NCBI GenBank assembly: GCA_966210515.1
Contig: CBIHLM010000009.1
Span: 24,356-88,355 of the forward strand
Reading direction: 5' to 3'
Length of the DNA stretch: 64,000 nt
Source: Paradesertivirga sp966210515
GTDB taxonomy: Bacteria > Bacteroidota > Bacteroidia > Sphingobacteriales > Sphingobacteriaceae
Part shown: positions 34,064 to 43,391 of the stretch, piece after piece
How positions within the stretch are numbered: the stretch's first letter is position 1
Layout of the letters: each line of letters opens with the position of its first letter
The notes under the pieces: generated by a model
What the model was told of the DNA's origin: nothing
Seen by the model: only the letters and a program-made list of their open reading frames with translations
Database searches by the model: none
Made by a program: the position numbers and the translations under genes

Positions 34064-35629
34064 ATGATTTTCAACGAAGGTTCGAGATCTTACTCGCAGT
34101 ACCTGGAAGGAGGGGGCGAAATGGGGATGCTTATCCGGTCTTTCGACTGGTCGAATACTATTATTGGCACACCAGACACCTGGTCGCAAAGCTTATTAAC
34201 CACGCTTAGTATTATTCTGAATTCGAAGTTTCCGATGTTTTTATGGTGGGGCCCGAAGCTTATTCAATTTTATAATGATGCCTATAGACCAAGTTTGGGA
34301 GAGTTTGGCAAGCATCCGCAGGCATTGGGCCAGCAGGGAGAAGAATGCTGGCCGGAAATATGGCCTGTAATAAAACCATTAATTGATCAGGTGATGGCCG
34401 GAGGAGAGTCTACCTGGAGCGAGGATCAACTGATTCCGATTTACCGAAACAATAGGCTGGAAGATGTTTACTGGACGTTTGGTTACAGTAAAGTAATTGA
34501 TGAGTCGGGAAAGCCAGCGGGTGTTCTAGTGATTTGTAATGAAACTACTGAAAAAGTAAAATCATACAGCGAGGTAGAAAGCGCCAAGAATGAGTTAGCA
34601 TTTATTATCGAATCTGCCGAGTTGGGCACATGGGATTTAGATCCCGTAACCAATAAGTTTGTCGGGAATGATCGTATGAAGTCGTTTATGGGCTTGGGAG
34701 CTGAAGAGGAAATGGATTTAGAGAAAGTACTCGGGGCTATAAGGAAAGAAGATCTTCAAAAAGTAAAGGGCGCAATTCAGAAAGCTTTAAGTCACGGTTC
34801 TGACGGCAATTTTGACGTAGTTTACGGTATAATAAATCCTGTTAATAAGGTTGAACGGATTGTAAAAGCTAAAGGCAAAGCAATATTTGATGCAGAGGGG
34901 AATCCGGAACGTTTTAGCGGGATTTTGCAGGACGTGACAGAGGAATCGCAGGTGCAGCAGAGGAAAGACGAGTTTATCAGTATAGCAAGTCATGAGTTGA
35001 AAACACCTTTGACCTCGCTCAATGCATCTTTACAGTTGATGGAAAGGTTTATCAAGGCAGGCACTAACCCTAATTTGTTGCTTACACTGGCTAACAAGGC
35101 CACTAAAAACCTGAATAAGCTGCTTCATCTAATGGAGGACTTAATGAATGTTGCCAAGATTCAACAGGGCCAGTTAGCGTTAAATAAATCATGGTTTAAT
35201 CCGGCAGATTTAATAAATAATTGCTGTGAATATATAAGACTGGAAGGTTCTTATGAATTGGTTTTAAAAGGAGATCAAAATTTAATGGTATTTGCCGACA
35301 GCCGGCAAATTGAACAGGTTATTGCTAATCTGGTGAATAATGCCGTTAAATATGCGCCTCAGTCAAAACGTATCGAACTGAATATCGAAAAACTCCAAAA
35401 TGAAATAAAAATATCTGTTCGCGATTTTGGAATAGGAATTGACCCGGAAAAGATCCCTCATTTGTTTGACCGGTATTATAGGGTCGAGTCATCGGGTTTG
35501 CAGTCTTCGGGGCTGGGTTTGGGTTTATACATCTGCTCTGAAATAATTTCCAGACATGGAGGAAAAATCGGCGTCGAAAGTGAATTGACCAAGGGAAGTG
35601 AGTTCTGGTTAATAATACCTGTTGAGTGA
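34064..35629 (+). CDS. Soluble PAS-domain sensor histidine kinase
   Basis: This 521-residue protein has no signal peptide or membrane segment, so it should sense a cytoplasmic cue. Residues 20-165 form a first PAS-like domain (W-S-N-T-I-I-G-T-P-D-T-W, F-Y-N-D-A-Y-R-P). Residues 170-290 form a second PAS with PAC (A-E-L-G-T-W-D-L-D, then F-S-G-I-L-Q-D-V-T-E). The HisKA domain follows with S-I-A-S-H-E-L-K-T-P-L-T-S (phospho-accepting His310). The ATPase domain has N-L-V-N-N-A-V-K-Y-A near 425, D-F-G-I-G-I-D near 455 and G-L-G-L-G-L-Y-I near 490. No response regulator is adjacent; the lone receiver at 62615-62971 is 27 kb away. A link to carbohydrate genes is only positional. Confidence 0.9.
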   Translation: MIFNEGSRSYSQYLEGGGEMGMLIRSFDWSNTIIGTPDTWSQSLLTTLSIILNSKFPMFLWWGPKLIQFYNDAYRPSLGEFGKHPQALGQQGEECWPEIWPVIKPLIDQVMAGGESTWSEDQLIPIYRNNRLEDVYWTFGYSKVIDESGKPAGVLVICNETTEKVKSYSEVESAKNELAFIIESAELGTWDLDPVTNKFVGNDRMKSFMGLGAEEEMDLEKVLGAIRKEDLQKVKGAIQKALSHGSDGNFDVVYGIINPVNKVERIVKAKGKAIFDAEGNPERFSGILQDVTEESQVQQRKDEFISIASHELKTPLTSLNASLQLMERFIKAGTNPNLLLTLANKATKNLNKLLHLMEDLMNVAKIQQGQLALNKSWFNPADLINNCCEYIRLEGSYELVLKGDQNLMVFADSRQIEQVIANLVNNAVKYAPQSKRIELNIEKLQNEIKISVRDFGIGIDPEKIPHLFDRYYRVESSGLQSSGLGLGLYICSEIISRHGGKIGVESELTKGSEFWLIIPVE

Positions 35630-35750
35630 TTGAGGTTTCTTCCTCGAAGGTAAAGACGCTACACCAGTTCCAGGATTTTTGGACGCTTATCGCTCCCCCG
35701 GATGGGCAATATGAATTTAAGAATTATTAGATTGGTAGATCAAGGAGGCC

Positions 35751-38700
35751 TTAATCTACCAGTTTCAAAGTATAGCTATACGAGTACGTTTTTTCCAGTA
35801 ACCTGTAAGGGTCATGTGGCAGTTTACCCCAGCTGTTATCACCACCAACTCCCCGCTGCTTCAAATCTATATTCAGGTACACCTCGTCACGGACTTTAAC
35901 GTCAGTAGGGTGCTGCTGTTTTTTAGTGAATCCCGGATCGAAATCTTCTGCAGGATTATTTAGTGCACTGAAGCAAATTGGCTGCACGCCTTCAATCTCA
36001 ATACCTTTTCCCTGCGCATTGGTGAGCCGAAGCCAGCGGACGTCAGTTTTATAGCCATTTTCTTGCGGACGTATGTAAGGAACGTTTTGATTTTTAACCA
36101 GGTCCTGGTAAATGCCTATAAAAGAGGAAGTATTTCTGTCGCTGTAATTCTCCCATGGCCCTCGTCCATAAAAAGATAACTGATCAAATTCTTTTTGTAA
36201 TTCCATGCGCATTCCGAATCGGGGAAGTTCTGGCAGGTTCCGATCAGACATATCAATTGAAGCTCTTACTTGAATTGAGCCATCATTTTTTATAAGGTAA
36301 TCGACCGTATAAGGAACAGCAATAGTCGGAAGTTCATACTCAACTTTTATTGGCAGACCACTTGCATTTTGTTCGTCAATAATTACATTTTTTATGATGC
36401 GATCGATATGTGCAGCACGCCATACATTGGATTTTATTTGCATCTGGTTTCCGAAGTCATTATCGGTAGGCGCTCGCCAAAAATATGGTTCAGGGAATTG
36501 CCGTATAGCTTGAGTACCCTTAGAGGACAAGGTATTAAACTTTGCCAGTTTGGTATCAAACACTCCCTCAATTTCACCCGTTTTAAACCTTATGAGATCA
36601 GCTTCTTTAGATACTTTCAGACCACCAGTTGTGACTGTTTTTGAGGCGAAATAGTCTCCCGATAGCTTAAACTGTTCACGGGCGATCTCATGTCCCTCTG
36701 GAAGCAGTTCTCCGGTCTTTTTGGTGTAGGCAAAAACATTTAAATAATATTCGCCCTCCTTCTTTGTTGAGGGTATTTTTATTTGCACATCTTTCTGCTG
36801 ATGAGGAGCAAGATTCACATTAAACGGCGCTTCCTTGATTTTTTCCCCATTGCGATATAGCTCCCATTTGAAACTATACTCCGAAAGGTCTGTAAAGTCG
36901 AACAGGTTATGAATCGTAATTACCCCCTTTGTTAAATCTTTCTGCTTAAAAAGGATGTTTTGATACACCTTTTTAACTTCAAATAAGCCCGGATGCGGAG
37001 TGCGGTCGGCGGAAACGAGCCCATTAGCGCAAAAATTTTCATCGTTGTAAAGATGATATCCTCCCAAATCTCCTCCATATGCCCAATAGGTTCTCCCGTC
37101 CGGAGTAGATGTTTTCATTCCCTGGTCAACCCAATCCCAAATGAAGCCACCCTGCATGTGCTTGCTGCTCATAATGATATCCCAATACTTTTGAAAGTTT
37201 CCGCTGCTATTGCCCATTGCATGCGAGTATTCGCACATAATAAAAGGGCGGTTTTTTTTAGCAGCAGCATATTCTTCCATATACTCAATGTCGGGGTACA
37301 TCGGGGCGACAATGTCTGTATTTGAATTTTCTTTCGCCTGCTCAAACATAATAAACCGGGTGTTGTCGCGGCTTTTTATCCATTTGTAGGCTTCGTAAAA
37401 CACGGGTCCGTTAGCGCACTCATTTCCCATAGACCAGATTACTACCGAAGGATGATTTTTATCTGTTTCCACGATTCTGTGAATGCGATCCATGTGGGCT
37501 GGAACCCATTCTGGAAGGTACGCAACATGTTTGCTTCTGTCTAAGCCCGGCTTTTCTACTCCCATACCGTGACTTTCTATATTTGCTTCGTCTACCAGAT
37601 ACAGGCCGTATTGATCGCATAACTTATACCATAATGCATCATTGGGATAATGGCTTGTACGCACAGCATTAATATTAAACTGTTTCATCAGCTTAATATC
37701 TTTAATCATTGATTCGCGACTAACGACATGTCCTTCCACGTCATCATGCTCGTGCCGGTTGGTCCCTTTGAAAAGAATGGGCATCCCATTTATCATGAAT
37801 TGGGCATTCTTAATTTCTATTTTACGGAAACCAATCTTTGAGCCTGTAAGGCCGAGTATGTTTCCGCTTTCATCCTTTAAGGTGATGATAAAATCATAAA
37901 GGTTAGGATGTTCGGCACTCCATTGGGCCACTTTAGGTATTGTGCCGCTAAAGTTGACAGTGTTAATATCAGATGAAATTTTTACCTGCTTTTGCTGACT
38001 GAATACCGTTTTACCTGCTGGATTGATTACATCGGCCGTTACAGATGCAGCTGTGCCTGCAGCACCCGAAAATCTTCTCAAATCGATTTCTGCTGTAAGT
38101 ATTCCATTCGTGTACTGATTGTCAAGGTCGGCTTTTACAAAAAAATCCCATACAGATAATTTAGGCAAAGAGTAAAGAAATACATCTCTTTCAATGCCTG
38201 TAAGTCTCCAGAAATCCTGGTCTTCAAGATAACTCCCATCGTGCCAGCGAAAAACCTGCACAGCCAGCAAGTTTTCTCCCCCCTTTAGATATTTGGTAAT
38301 ATTAAATTCGGCCGGAGATTTAGAGACTTTACTCATGCCAACCTTTTCGCCGTTTACATATACCTGGGCATAACCAGTTATGGAGCCAAAATGCAGAAGC
38401 ACTTCACGGCCGGCCCATCCTTCAGGAACTGTAAAGGTTTTTCTGTACGTCCCTACCGGATTGTTCTCCCCAATGAACGGGGGATTTCTGGGATGCGGAT
38501 AAGTGATATTGGTGTAGATTGGAATGCCAAATCCTTTTCGTTCCCAGTTGGACGGTACCGGAATGTCGGCCCAGTTTTTATCCGGAAAGTCTGTGCGGTA
38601 AAAATCGAGAATACGGTTGGCATACTTATCTGTATAGACAAATTTCCAGGTCCCGTTTAATGACTTATGCCACGCTGATTTGCTATAATCATCAGCTTTA

Positions 38701-38846
38701 ACATCAGCTGCATTGTCGAATAACATAAAGGTGGCATGCGGCTTTTCTTTATTATGCTCTATTATCTTAGGATTTTCCCATTCATTCTGCGTTTGTGCCG
38801 AACATAAACCCGCTGACAGGAAGATAAGCGATAGTAATTTTTTCAT
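35751..38846 (-). CDS. GH2 beta-galactosidase, LacZ type, exported
   Basis: This 1031-residue protein has the full LacZ architecture plus a signal peptide (K-K-L-L-S-L-I-F-L-S-A-G-L-C-S-A-Q). The jelly-roll N-terminal domain includes V-P-S-N-W-E-R-K-G-F-G-I-P-I-Y-T-N. The barrel has F-K-G-T-N-R-H-E-H-D and V-D-E-A-N-I-E-S-H-G-M. The acid/base Glu lies in W-S-M-G-N-E-C-A-N-G-P near residue 475 and the nucleophile in M-C-E-Y-S-H-A-M-G-N near 540. The C-terminal Bgal_small domain has W-R-A-P-T-D-N-D-F-G-N and F-Y-G-R-G-P-W-E-N-Y. It is the last gene of the long minus-strand operon and starts 27 bp after the GH92 stop. It probably trims terminal beta-galactose; beta-glucuronidase activity is less likely with these motifs. 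Confidence 0.93.
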   Translation of the reverse strand: MKKLLSLIFLSAGLCSAQTQNEWENPKIIEHNKEKPHATFMLFDNAADVKADDYSKSAWHKSLNGTWKFVYTDKYANRILDFYRTDFPDKNWADIPVPSNWERKGFGIPIYTNITYPHPRNPPFIGENNPVGTYRKTFTVPEGWAGREVLLHFGSITGYAQVYVNGEKVGMSKVSKSPAEFNITKYLKGGENLLAVQVFRWHDGSYLEDQDFWRLTGIERDVFLYSLPKLSVWDFFVKADLDNQYTNGILTAEIDLRRFSGAAGTAASVTADVINPAGKTVFSQQKQVKISSDINTVNFSGTIPKVAQWSAEHPNLYDFIITLKDESGNILGLTGSKIGFRKIEIKNAQFMINGMPILFKGTNRHEHDDVEGHVVSRESMIKDIKLMKQFNINAVRTSHYPNDALWYKLCDQYGLYLVDEANIESHGMGVEKPGLDRSKHVAYLPEWVPAHMDRIHRIVETDKNHPSVVIWSMGNECANGPVFYEAYKWIKSRDNTRFIMFEQAKENSNTDIVAPMYPDIEYMEEYAAAKKNRPFIMCEYSHAMGNSSGNFQKYWDIIMSSKHMQGGFIWDWVDQGMKTSTPDGRTYWAYGGDLGGYHLYNDENFCANGLVSADRTPHPGLFEVKKVYQNILFKQKDLTKGVITIHNLFDFTDLSEYSFKWELYRNGEKIKEAPFNVNLAPHQQKDVQIKIPSTKKEGEYYLNVFAYTKKTGELLPEGHEIAREQFKLSGDYFASKTVTTGGLKVSKEADLIRFKTGEIEGVFDTKLAKFNTLSSKGTQAIRQFPEPYFWRAPTDNDFGNQMQIKSNVWRAAHIDRIIKNVIIDEQNASGLPIKVEYELPTIAVPYTVDYLIKNDGSIQVRASIDMSDRNLPELPRFGMRMELQKEFDQLSFYGRGPWENYSDRNTSSFIGIYQDLVKNQNVPYIRPQENGYKTDVRWLRLTNAQGKGIEIEGVQPICFSALNNPAEDFDPGFTKKQQHPTDVKVRDEVYLNIDLKQRGVGGDNSWGKLPHDPYRLLEKTYSYSYTLKLVD

Positions 38847-38873
38847 ATATGTTTTAAATATCCGTCTCTATAC

Positions 38874-41168
38874 CTAATTGTTTGATTTTGACGGGGGAAG
38901 ATGTGTTGTTCCCCAGGAAGTGGAGGGCTTTGAATCCATTTCAATAAGCATCTCGGCTCCTTTTACTATATCCTGATGTTCTATCCAGGATTTATGATAA
39001 GGTATCCCATTTAAGGTTACCGATTTGATGTATCTGTTTTTTTCAGAGAGGTTTTTTGCGATTATTACGAAGTCTTTACCATTCTCCTGGTGGATAATTG
39101 TTTTCTTAAAATACGGAGTATTTATCAGGTAGTAAGACTGGCCCGCGTTCGGATAAATACCCATCATGTGAAATGCAAGCCATGAAGACATTGCTCCCGA
39201 GTCATCGTTTCCGGGGATTCCGCTGGCAGAACTGTTATATTTTGTATCAATAATTTTTTGGATTCTCTCGTTACTCAAATCCGGTCTTCCAATCCAATGA
39301 TATAAGTTGGGGCTTAAGAAGGAAGGTTCATTGCCTACATTATAGAAATCCTTATCGAATAATATGTCGAGCCGTTTTTTAAATGCTTCATTTCCACCTG
39401 ATTTTTTTACAAGCATGGCTACATCATGCGGAACGCTCAGAGAATACTCCCATGAGCTGGCTTCATAAAAGAATCCGCACCACCAGCATACGCAGGTTGG
39501 CCAGTCCTGAGCAAGCGGACTGTAAGCGATGTAATTTATCCTTCCGTTATTCATGTCGCATTGAATGCTGTCTACCCACCTGCCTCCTGCATCTTTAGGC
39601 ATAATAAATCCTCTGGCACCATTGTCGTCGATATCTCTCCATAGATTTTGCCAGTTGTCTGCCTGTTTAAAGAAGCGGTAGTATTCATTTTTTCTTCCCA
39701 GACCGTTTGCTACCGTGGCAAGACAGTAGTCGTTATAAGCGTACTCCAGTGTGCGATTGCCTGATCGTACGAAGCTTGTAGAAACATATCCCAGTTTGTT
39801 GTAATCAGTGAGTCCGCCTCTTCCTTCTTTCTCTTCATTGCCTCCCGGCGGAACAGTAGCGTCTTTTAACATCGCTTCCAGGCCCAGATGATAATTTATT
39901 CCCTTCAGACCTTTCACATAGGCATCTGCAATAAGCACTTCTGCATTTGATCCGCCCTGCGTACGACCGTTGCTATTACCGCTTCTTGCATCCGGCATGT
40001 ATCCGTCGCGTTTATAAATCTGTAACAATGCATTCACAATATTTACCTCACGGGATGGCGTAATCAGGGTAATTAATGGATTTGATGAACGGTATGTATC
40101 CCAAATGGCATAAAAATCGTCGTAATAAGGACCGTTGTTCTCCCATAGGGGATTTTCGCCGGTACGGTCAACGGGCATTAACATGGTGTGATACAAGGCA
40201 GTGTAAAACATCTTTTTATAGTTGGCACTCGTACTTTTCTCGATTTCGACTCTTTTTAAGATATCCTCCCATTTGGTCTGTGTTTCCTTTAACACTTGTT
40301 CAAAGCTCCAGTGCGGTACTTCAGTTTCGATATTTTGCTTTGCTTTTAGTGTGCTGATAAAGGATATTCCAACCTTCATCTCAAGTTTGCTGCCCTGAAT
40401 GTTATCAAAGAATAGCATGGCACCAGTTTTCTTGCCATCATCAACCTGGGTTTTCTGCGATGAAAGCTGAGTACCTTTCCATGTATTAAAAGAAGTAAAA
40501 GGGCTGTTAAAAATGGCCGTAAAATACACCGTATAGGCTGAGCCGTTGTTCCAGCCGCCTCTTATTTTAGTGTAGCCACGTATTTCACGATCGCTTATCA
40601 CTTCTATTTCAGATCCAACAAATTGCTGTGCTTCTCTTCCATCCGGAACAGGGGTTTCGCCTAAGAAATCCCCACAGTCAATTTTTACTGCTTTCCGGGC
40701 GTCGCTGTTAAATCCAAACTTATAATAGGAAACTTTAGGAGAGGTTGTTATTTCTGTTTGTATGTTCCATTTTTTTAGCCGGACGCTATAATAGCCTAAT
40801 AATACTTTTTCATTTTCCCTTAGAGATTCCTGCTGAATGGATTCAAAATCTCCTGCAAAGGGCATTACAGCAACATTTCCATATTTGGGACCGCCTCCTG
40901 TTCCGCTTACGTGTATCTGACTGAAGCCATATACTGTTTTGCCCGTATCTGGCGAGTAACCGCTATTGGAAGCTTTACTGCAATCTGGTCCGGGTTTTGC
41001 CATCCCGTAAGGGCAGGTAGGGCCAATAAAAACATTGCCATCGCCTTCGGAACCGATAAGAGGATCTACATAGCTGTGGTACTGACTGAACGAGATTGCA
41101 GGAGCTAGTAAAATCAAGCAAAAATAGTATCTGATTAAATTTGAACCATTGTTTTTTTTTAAAAGCAT
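38874..41168 (-). CDS. GH92 alpha-mannosidase, exported
   Basis: GH92 enzymes are calcium-dependent exo-alpha-mannosidases. The protein starts with a signal peptide and then Y-V-D-P-L-I-G-S-E-G-D-G-N-V-F-I-G, a standard family start. Other hallmarks are G-F-S-Q-I-H-V-S-G-T-G-G-G, F-Y-A-I-W-D-T-Y-R-S, V-G-N-E-P-S-F-L-S-P-N-L-Y (the Glu of G-N-E-P is in the catalytic region) and G-N-D-D-S-G-A-M-S-S-W. I chose the ATG at 41168, which leaves 10 bp after the GH89 stop and gives a compact signal peptide; a GTG at 41192 would overlap GH89. Its operon partners (GH89, HGSNAT-like acetyltransferase) suggest a mannose-containing heteroglycan. A paralogue lies at 54365-56788. Confidence 0.93.
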   Translation of the reverse strand: MLLKKNNGSNLIRYYFCLILLAPAISFSQYHSYVDPLIGSEGDGNVFIGPTCPYGMAKPGPDCSKASNSGYSPDTGKTVYGFSQIHVSGTGGGPKYGNVAVMPFAGDFESIQQESLRENEKVLLGYYSVRLKKWNIQTEITTSPKVSYYKFGFNSDARKAVKIDCGDFLGETPVPDGREAQQFVGSEIEVISDREIRGYTKIRGGWNNGSAYTVYFTAIFNSPFTSFNTWKGTQLSSQKTQVDDGKKTGAMLFFDNIQGSKLEMKVGISFISTLKAKQNIETEVPHWSFEQVLKETQTKWEDILKRVEIEKSTSANYKKMFYTALYHTMLMPVDRTGENPLWENNGPYYDDFYAIWDTYRSSNPLITLITPSREVNIVNALLQIYKRDGYMPDARSGNSNGRTQGGSNAEVLIADAYVKGLKGINYHLGLEAMLKDATVPPGGNEEKEGRGGLTDYNKLGYVSTSFVRSGNRTLEYAYNDYCLATVANGLGRKNEYYRFFKQADNWQNLWRDIDDNGARGFIMPKDAGGRWVDSIQCDMNNGRINYIAYSPLAQDWPTCVCWWCGFFYEASSWEYSLSVPHDVAMLVKKSGGNEAFKKRLDILFDKDFYNVGNEPSFLSPNLYHWIGRPDLSNERIQKIIDTKYNSSASGIPGNDDSGAMSSWLAFHMMGIYPNAGQSYYLINTPYFKKTIIHQENGKDFVIIAKNLSEKNRYIKSVTLNGIPYHKSWIEHQDIVKGAEMLIEMDSKPSTSWGTTHLPPSKSNN

Positions 41169-41178
41169 CGGTGTACTG

Positions 41179-43386
41179 TTACTTGTGAGCACTGCTTATC
41201 AGCGAGCGATATTTTTTATGTAATTGTATGGCCGTTTCAACAGGTTTTCCTGCAGTTAGAACGGGATAATCTTTCCGTTGATTAACCCATTTCCATTCCC
41301 ACTCAGAAATTTCTTTATTGAACTTTTCCTGGTCTATTGATTGGCCTGTTTTTAATGATTGCGCTACCTCGGTAAAATACTTTTGCCATCTGGGTTTATA
41401 AAAATCACTTAATAAACCGCTCCATTGCCTGCAGGCATATTCGTGTAAAGGATTATTTGCATCGCCCCACAGAGTTATCAAATCTTTGGCGTTCATTTCA
41501 TAAAGTGCCTTTTCTTCTGCGGTAGTGCCCCATTTCCTGGCATCAGCAACCCATGGGCCAAGTAAAAAATCTTTTCTCGTCGCAAGCAGCCTATCCATAT
41601 CGTCTATCAAGGCAATGAATTCTTTGCTGTGTTTATTAAATGACTGCAAATCTTTCTTTTTGTAATCTTCGACAAATTTTTTCTGAAGAGGTAAAGCATA
41701 ATTGGCCAGTACCTGACGGGTTAAATCTACGAGGTCATACTGATAGCCGTCGCTATATTTACAGTCGTTAGCTGCTTTAATCAAAGCATCCCATGCGGGA
41801 AGCAAATCCTTAGGATTATAGTTTAAAGTTGTTTTGGTCCATCGTGTTAAGGAATCCATGGTTGGGCGAGCCTGGATAATCGATTCTGCGCCATCCCGTA
41901 TATATTTATCAGCAGGTACGGTATAAACGGTTTTTCGTAAAATATCCCAGGCCTTTAATGCATGAGGATTATTATTTCCATAGCGGTTTATTACAAATTT
42001 TGGTAACCATGTGTCCAGATTGATGGGATCGCGGGTCCAGGTGTTTGCTGTCATCAATTCGTACAGAACAGGGTTTTGCTCTATTCCTTCCATGGTTAGG
42101 CCAATACCCGCCATTTTTCCGCTTTTCGGGTCGTTTAATGCTTCAGATGGATTTTTGGCTATCACATCCATCCTGCCAAAGAGATTGGTGTTACCCCCAA
42201 AGTTGTGCAGCATGTTCCAAATCCATGGCTTGCCATAAAACGCGTCTGTACGTTTCCATACAGGTTCGATTTCTGTGGCAAGGTCAAGTAGTATCATCTT
42301 ATCATTGGGCACAGCTTTAAGTAAAGCTTCGGTTTGAGGATCCTTCCAAAACTTACGATCGCTGTAAAACAGCCAGCCCTGCATAACCCATACTGCGGCG
42401 GTATCTGCCTGATGCATTCCATCATACACTCTGGCGCTCAACTTACTTAAGAATTCAGGTTCATCTGAGGGTGGTTCGTTTTCGTTGAACGTATCGGCAG
42501 AATACAAGTGATCAGTCCCTAGTAGTTCAGTTTGTTTTTGTAAAAAACGTTTCCCGATTGCAGCAAACATGGGATCTTCTGAATCTAAAATATAGGTGTC
42601 AGCAAAGCCATTTGTCCAGTTTGTTGCTTTTAACTTGGCATTCGGATACTTCTTTTTAAATGCTGCCGGTACGTGCCCTGTAAATGCGGGAAGAACGGGT
42701 TTCATTCCGAGGGAGCGTTCTCTTTCGAGGATTTTCTTTTGTAGCTCGAAATGGCTCTTCATCCAGCTTAGTGGCAGGGGGCCGCCCCAGCCGTCAATAT
42801 TTCCCATCCAGAACCACGAGAAATAGGAGGGACCGGTGAAGAAATCTTTGAGATCCTCATCGCTAAATCCCATTTCTTTATAAACTACATACCATGTATA
42901 CTCTTCGCCTGTAATTGCTAAAGGCATATTGATGCCATGAAGCGCCATCCAATCTATTTCTTTTTCCCATCGCGGCCAGTCCCACCAGCTCATGCTATAA
43001 TTAAAAGTGCAATAGTTTAAATAATAGCGGTATTCGTAAGGTGTTTGTTTACGGATTTTTTTTGCTACAAGCGGTAAAGTTTTCGGGACTTTTAAATTGG
43101 TGCCGTTCCAGGTTATTTGGCTATTGCAGTACTCTGTTAAATAATGATAGAACCCAGAAGCAACGGCTACACCGGTATTGCCTCTTAAAACTATTTTGTT
43201 GTTCCGGCTTTCGATTTCGAATACGTCTTTATCATTTGCTTTCAATGGTTCGATGATAAACAAAGAAGCGTGCTGTGGCAATGTGCGTTTTATCAGTGCC
43301 CTTGACGATTCAACGTTAAGCTGTGCCTTAAGTGTCCCGCAGAACAAAATGGCGAGTATTGTTATATAATATTTATTTGCTTTCAT
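41179..43386 (-). CDS. GH89 alpha-N-acetylglucosaminidase, exported
   Basis: GH89 enzymes, related to human NAGLU, hydrolyse terminal alpha-linked N-acetylglucosamine. The 735-residue protein has a signal peptide (ending near L-K-A-Q) and the family blocks Y-Y-L-N-Y-C-T-F-N-Y-S-M-S-W-W-D-W and W-M-A-L-H-G-I-N-M-P-L-A. Both catalytic glutamates are visible: S-A-D-T-F-N-E-N-E-P-P (Glu302) and T-M-E-G-I-E-Q-N-P-V-L-Y-E (Glu433). They correspond to D-T-F-N-E and P-E-G-I of the human enzyme. The ATG at 43386 is used because a TTG at 43398 would overlap the symporter stop. It is tightly packed between a symporter (5-bp gap) and GH92. It shares an operon with an HGSNAT-like N-acetyltransferase, its functional partner in lysosomes. 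Confidence 0.94.
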   Translation of the reverse strand: MKANKYYITILAILFCGTLKAQLNVESSRALIKRTLPQHASLFIIEPLKANDKDVFEIESRNNKIVLRGNTGVAVASGFYHYLTEYCNSQITWNGTNLKVPKTLPLVAKKIRKQTPYEYRYYLNYCTFNYSMSWWDWPRWEKEIDWMALHGINMPLAITGEEYTWYVVYKEMGFSDEDLKDFFTGPSYFSWFWMGNIDGWGGPLPLSWMKSHFELQKKILERERSLGMKPVLPAFTGHVPAAFKKKYPNAKLKATNWTNGFADTYILDSEDPMFAAIGKRFLQKQTELLGTDHLYSADTFNENEPPSDEPEFLSKLSARVYDGMHQADTAAVWVMQGWLFYSDRKFWKDPQTEALLKAVPNDKMILLDLATEIEPVWKRTDAFYGKPWIWNMLHNFGGNTNLFGRMDVIAKNPSEALNDPKSGKMAGIGLTMEGIEQNPVLYELMTANTWTRDPINLDTWLPKFVINRYGNNNPHALKAWDILRKTVYTVPADKYIRDGAESIIQARPTMDSLTRWTKTTLNYNPKDLLPAWDALIKAANDCKYSDGYQYDLVDLTRQVLANYALPLQKKFVEDYKKKDLQSFNKHSKEFIALIDDMDRLLATRKDFLLGPWVADARKWGTTAEEKALYEMNAKDLITLWGDANNPLHEYACRQWSGLLSDFYKPRWQKYFTEVAQSLKTGQSIDQEKFNKEISEWEWKWVNQRKDYPVLTAGKPVETAIQLHKKYRSLISSAHK

Positions 43387-43391
43387 ATATA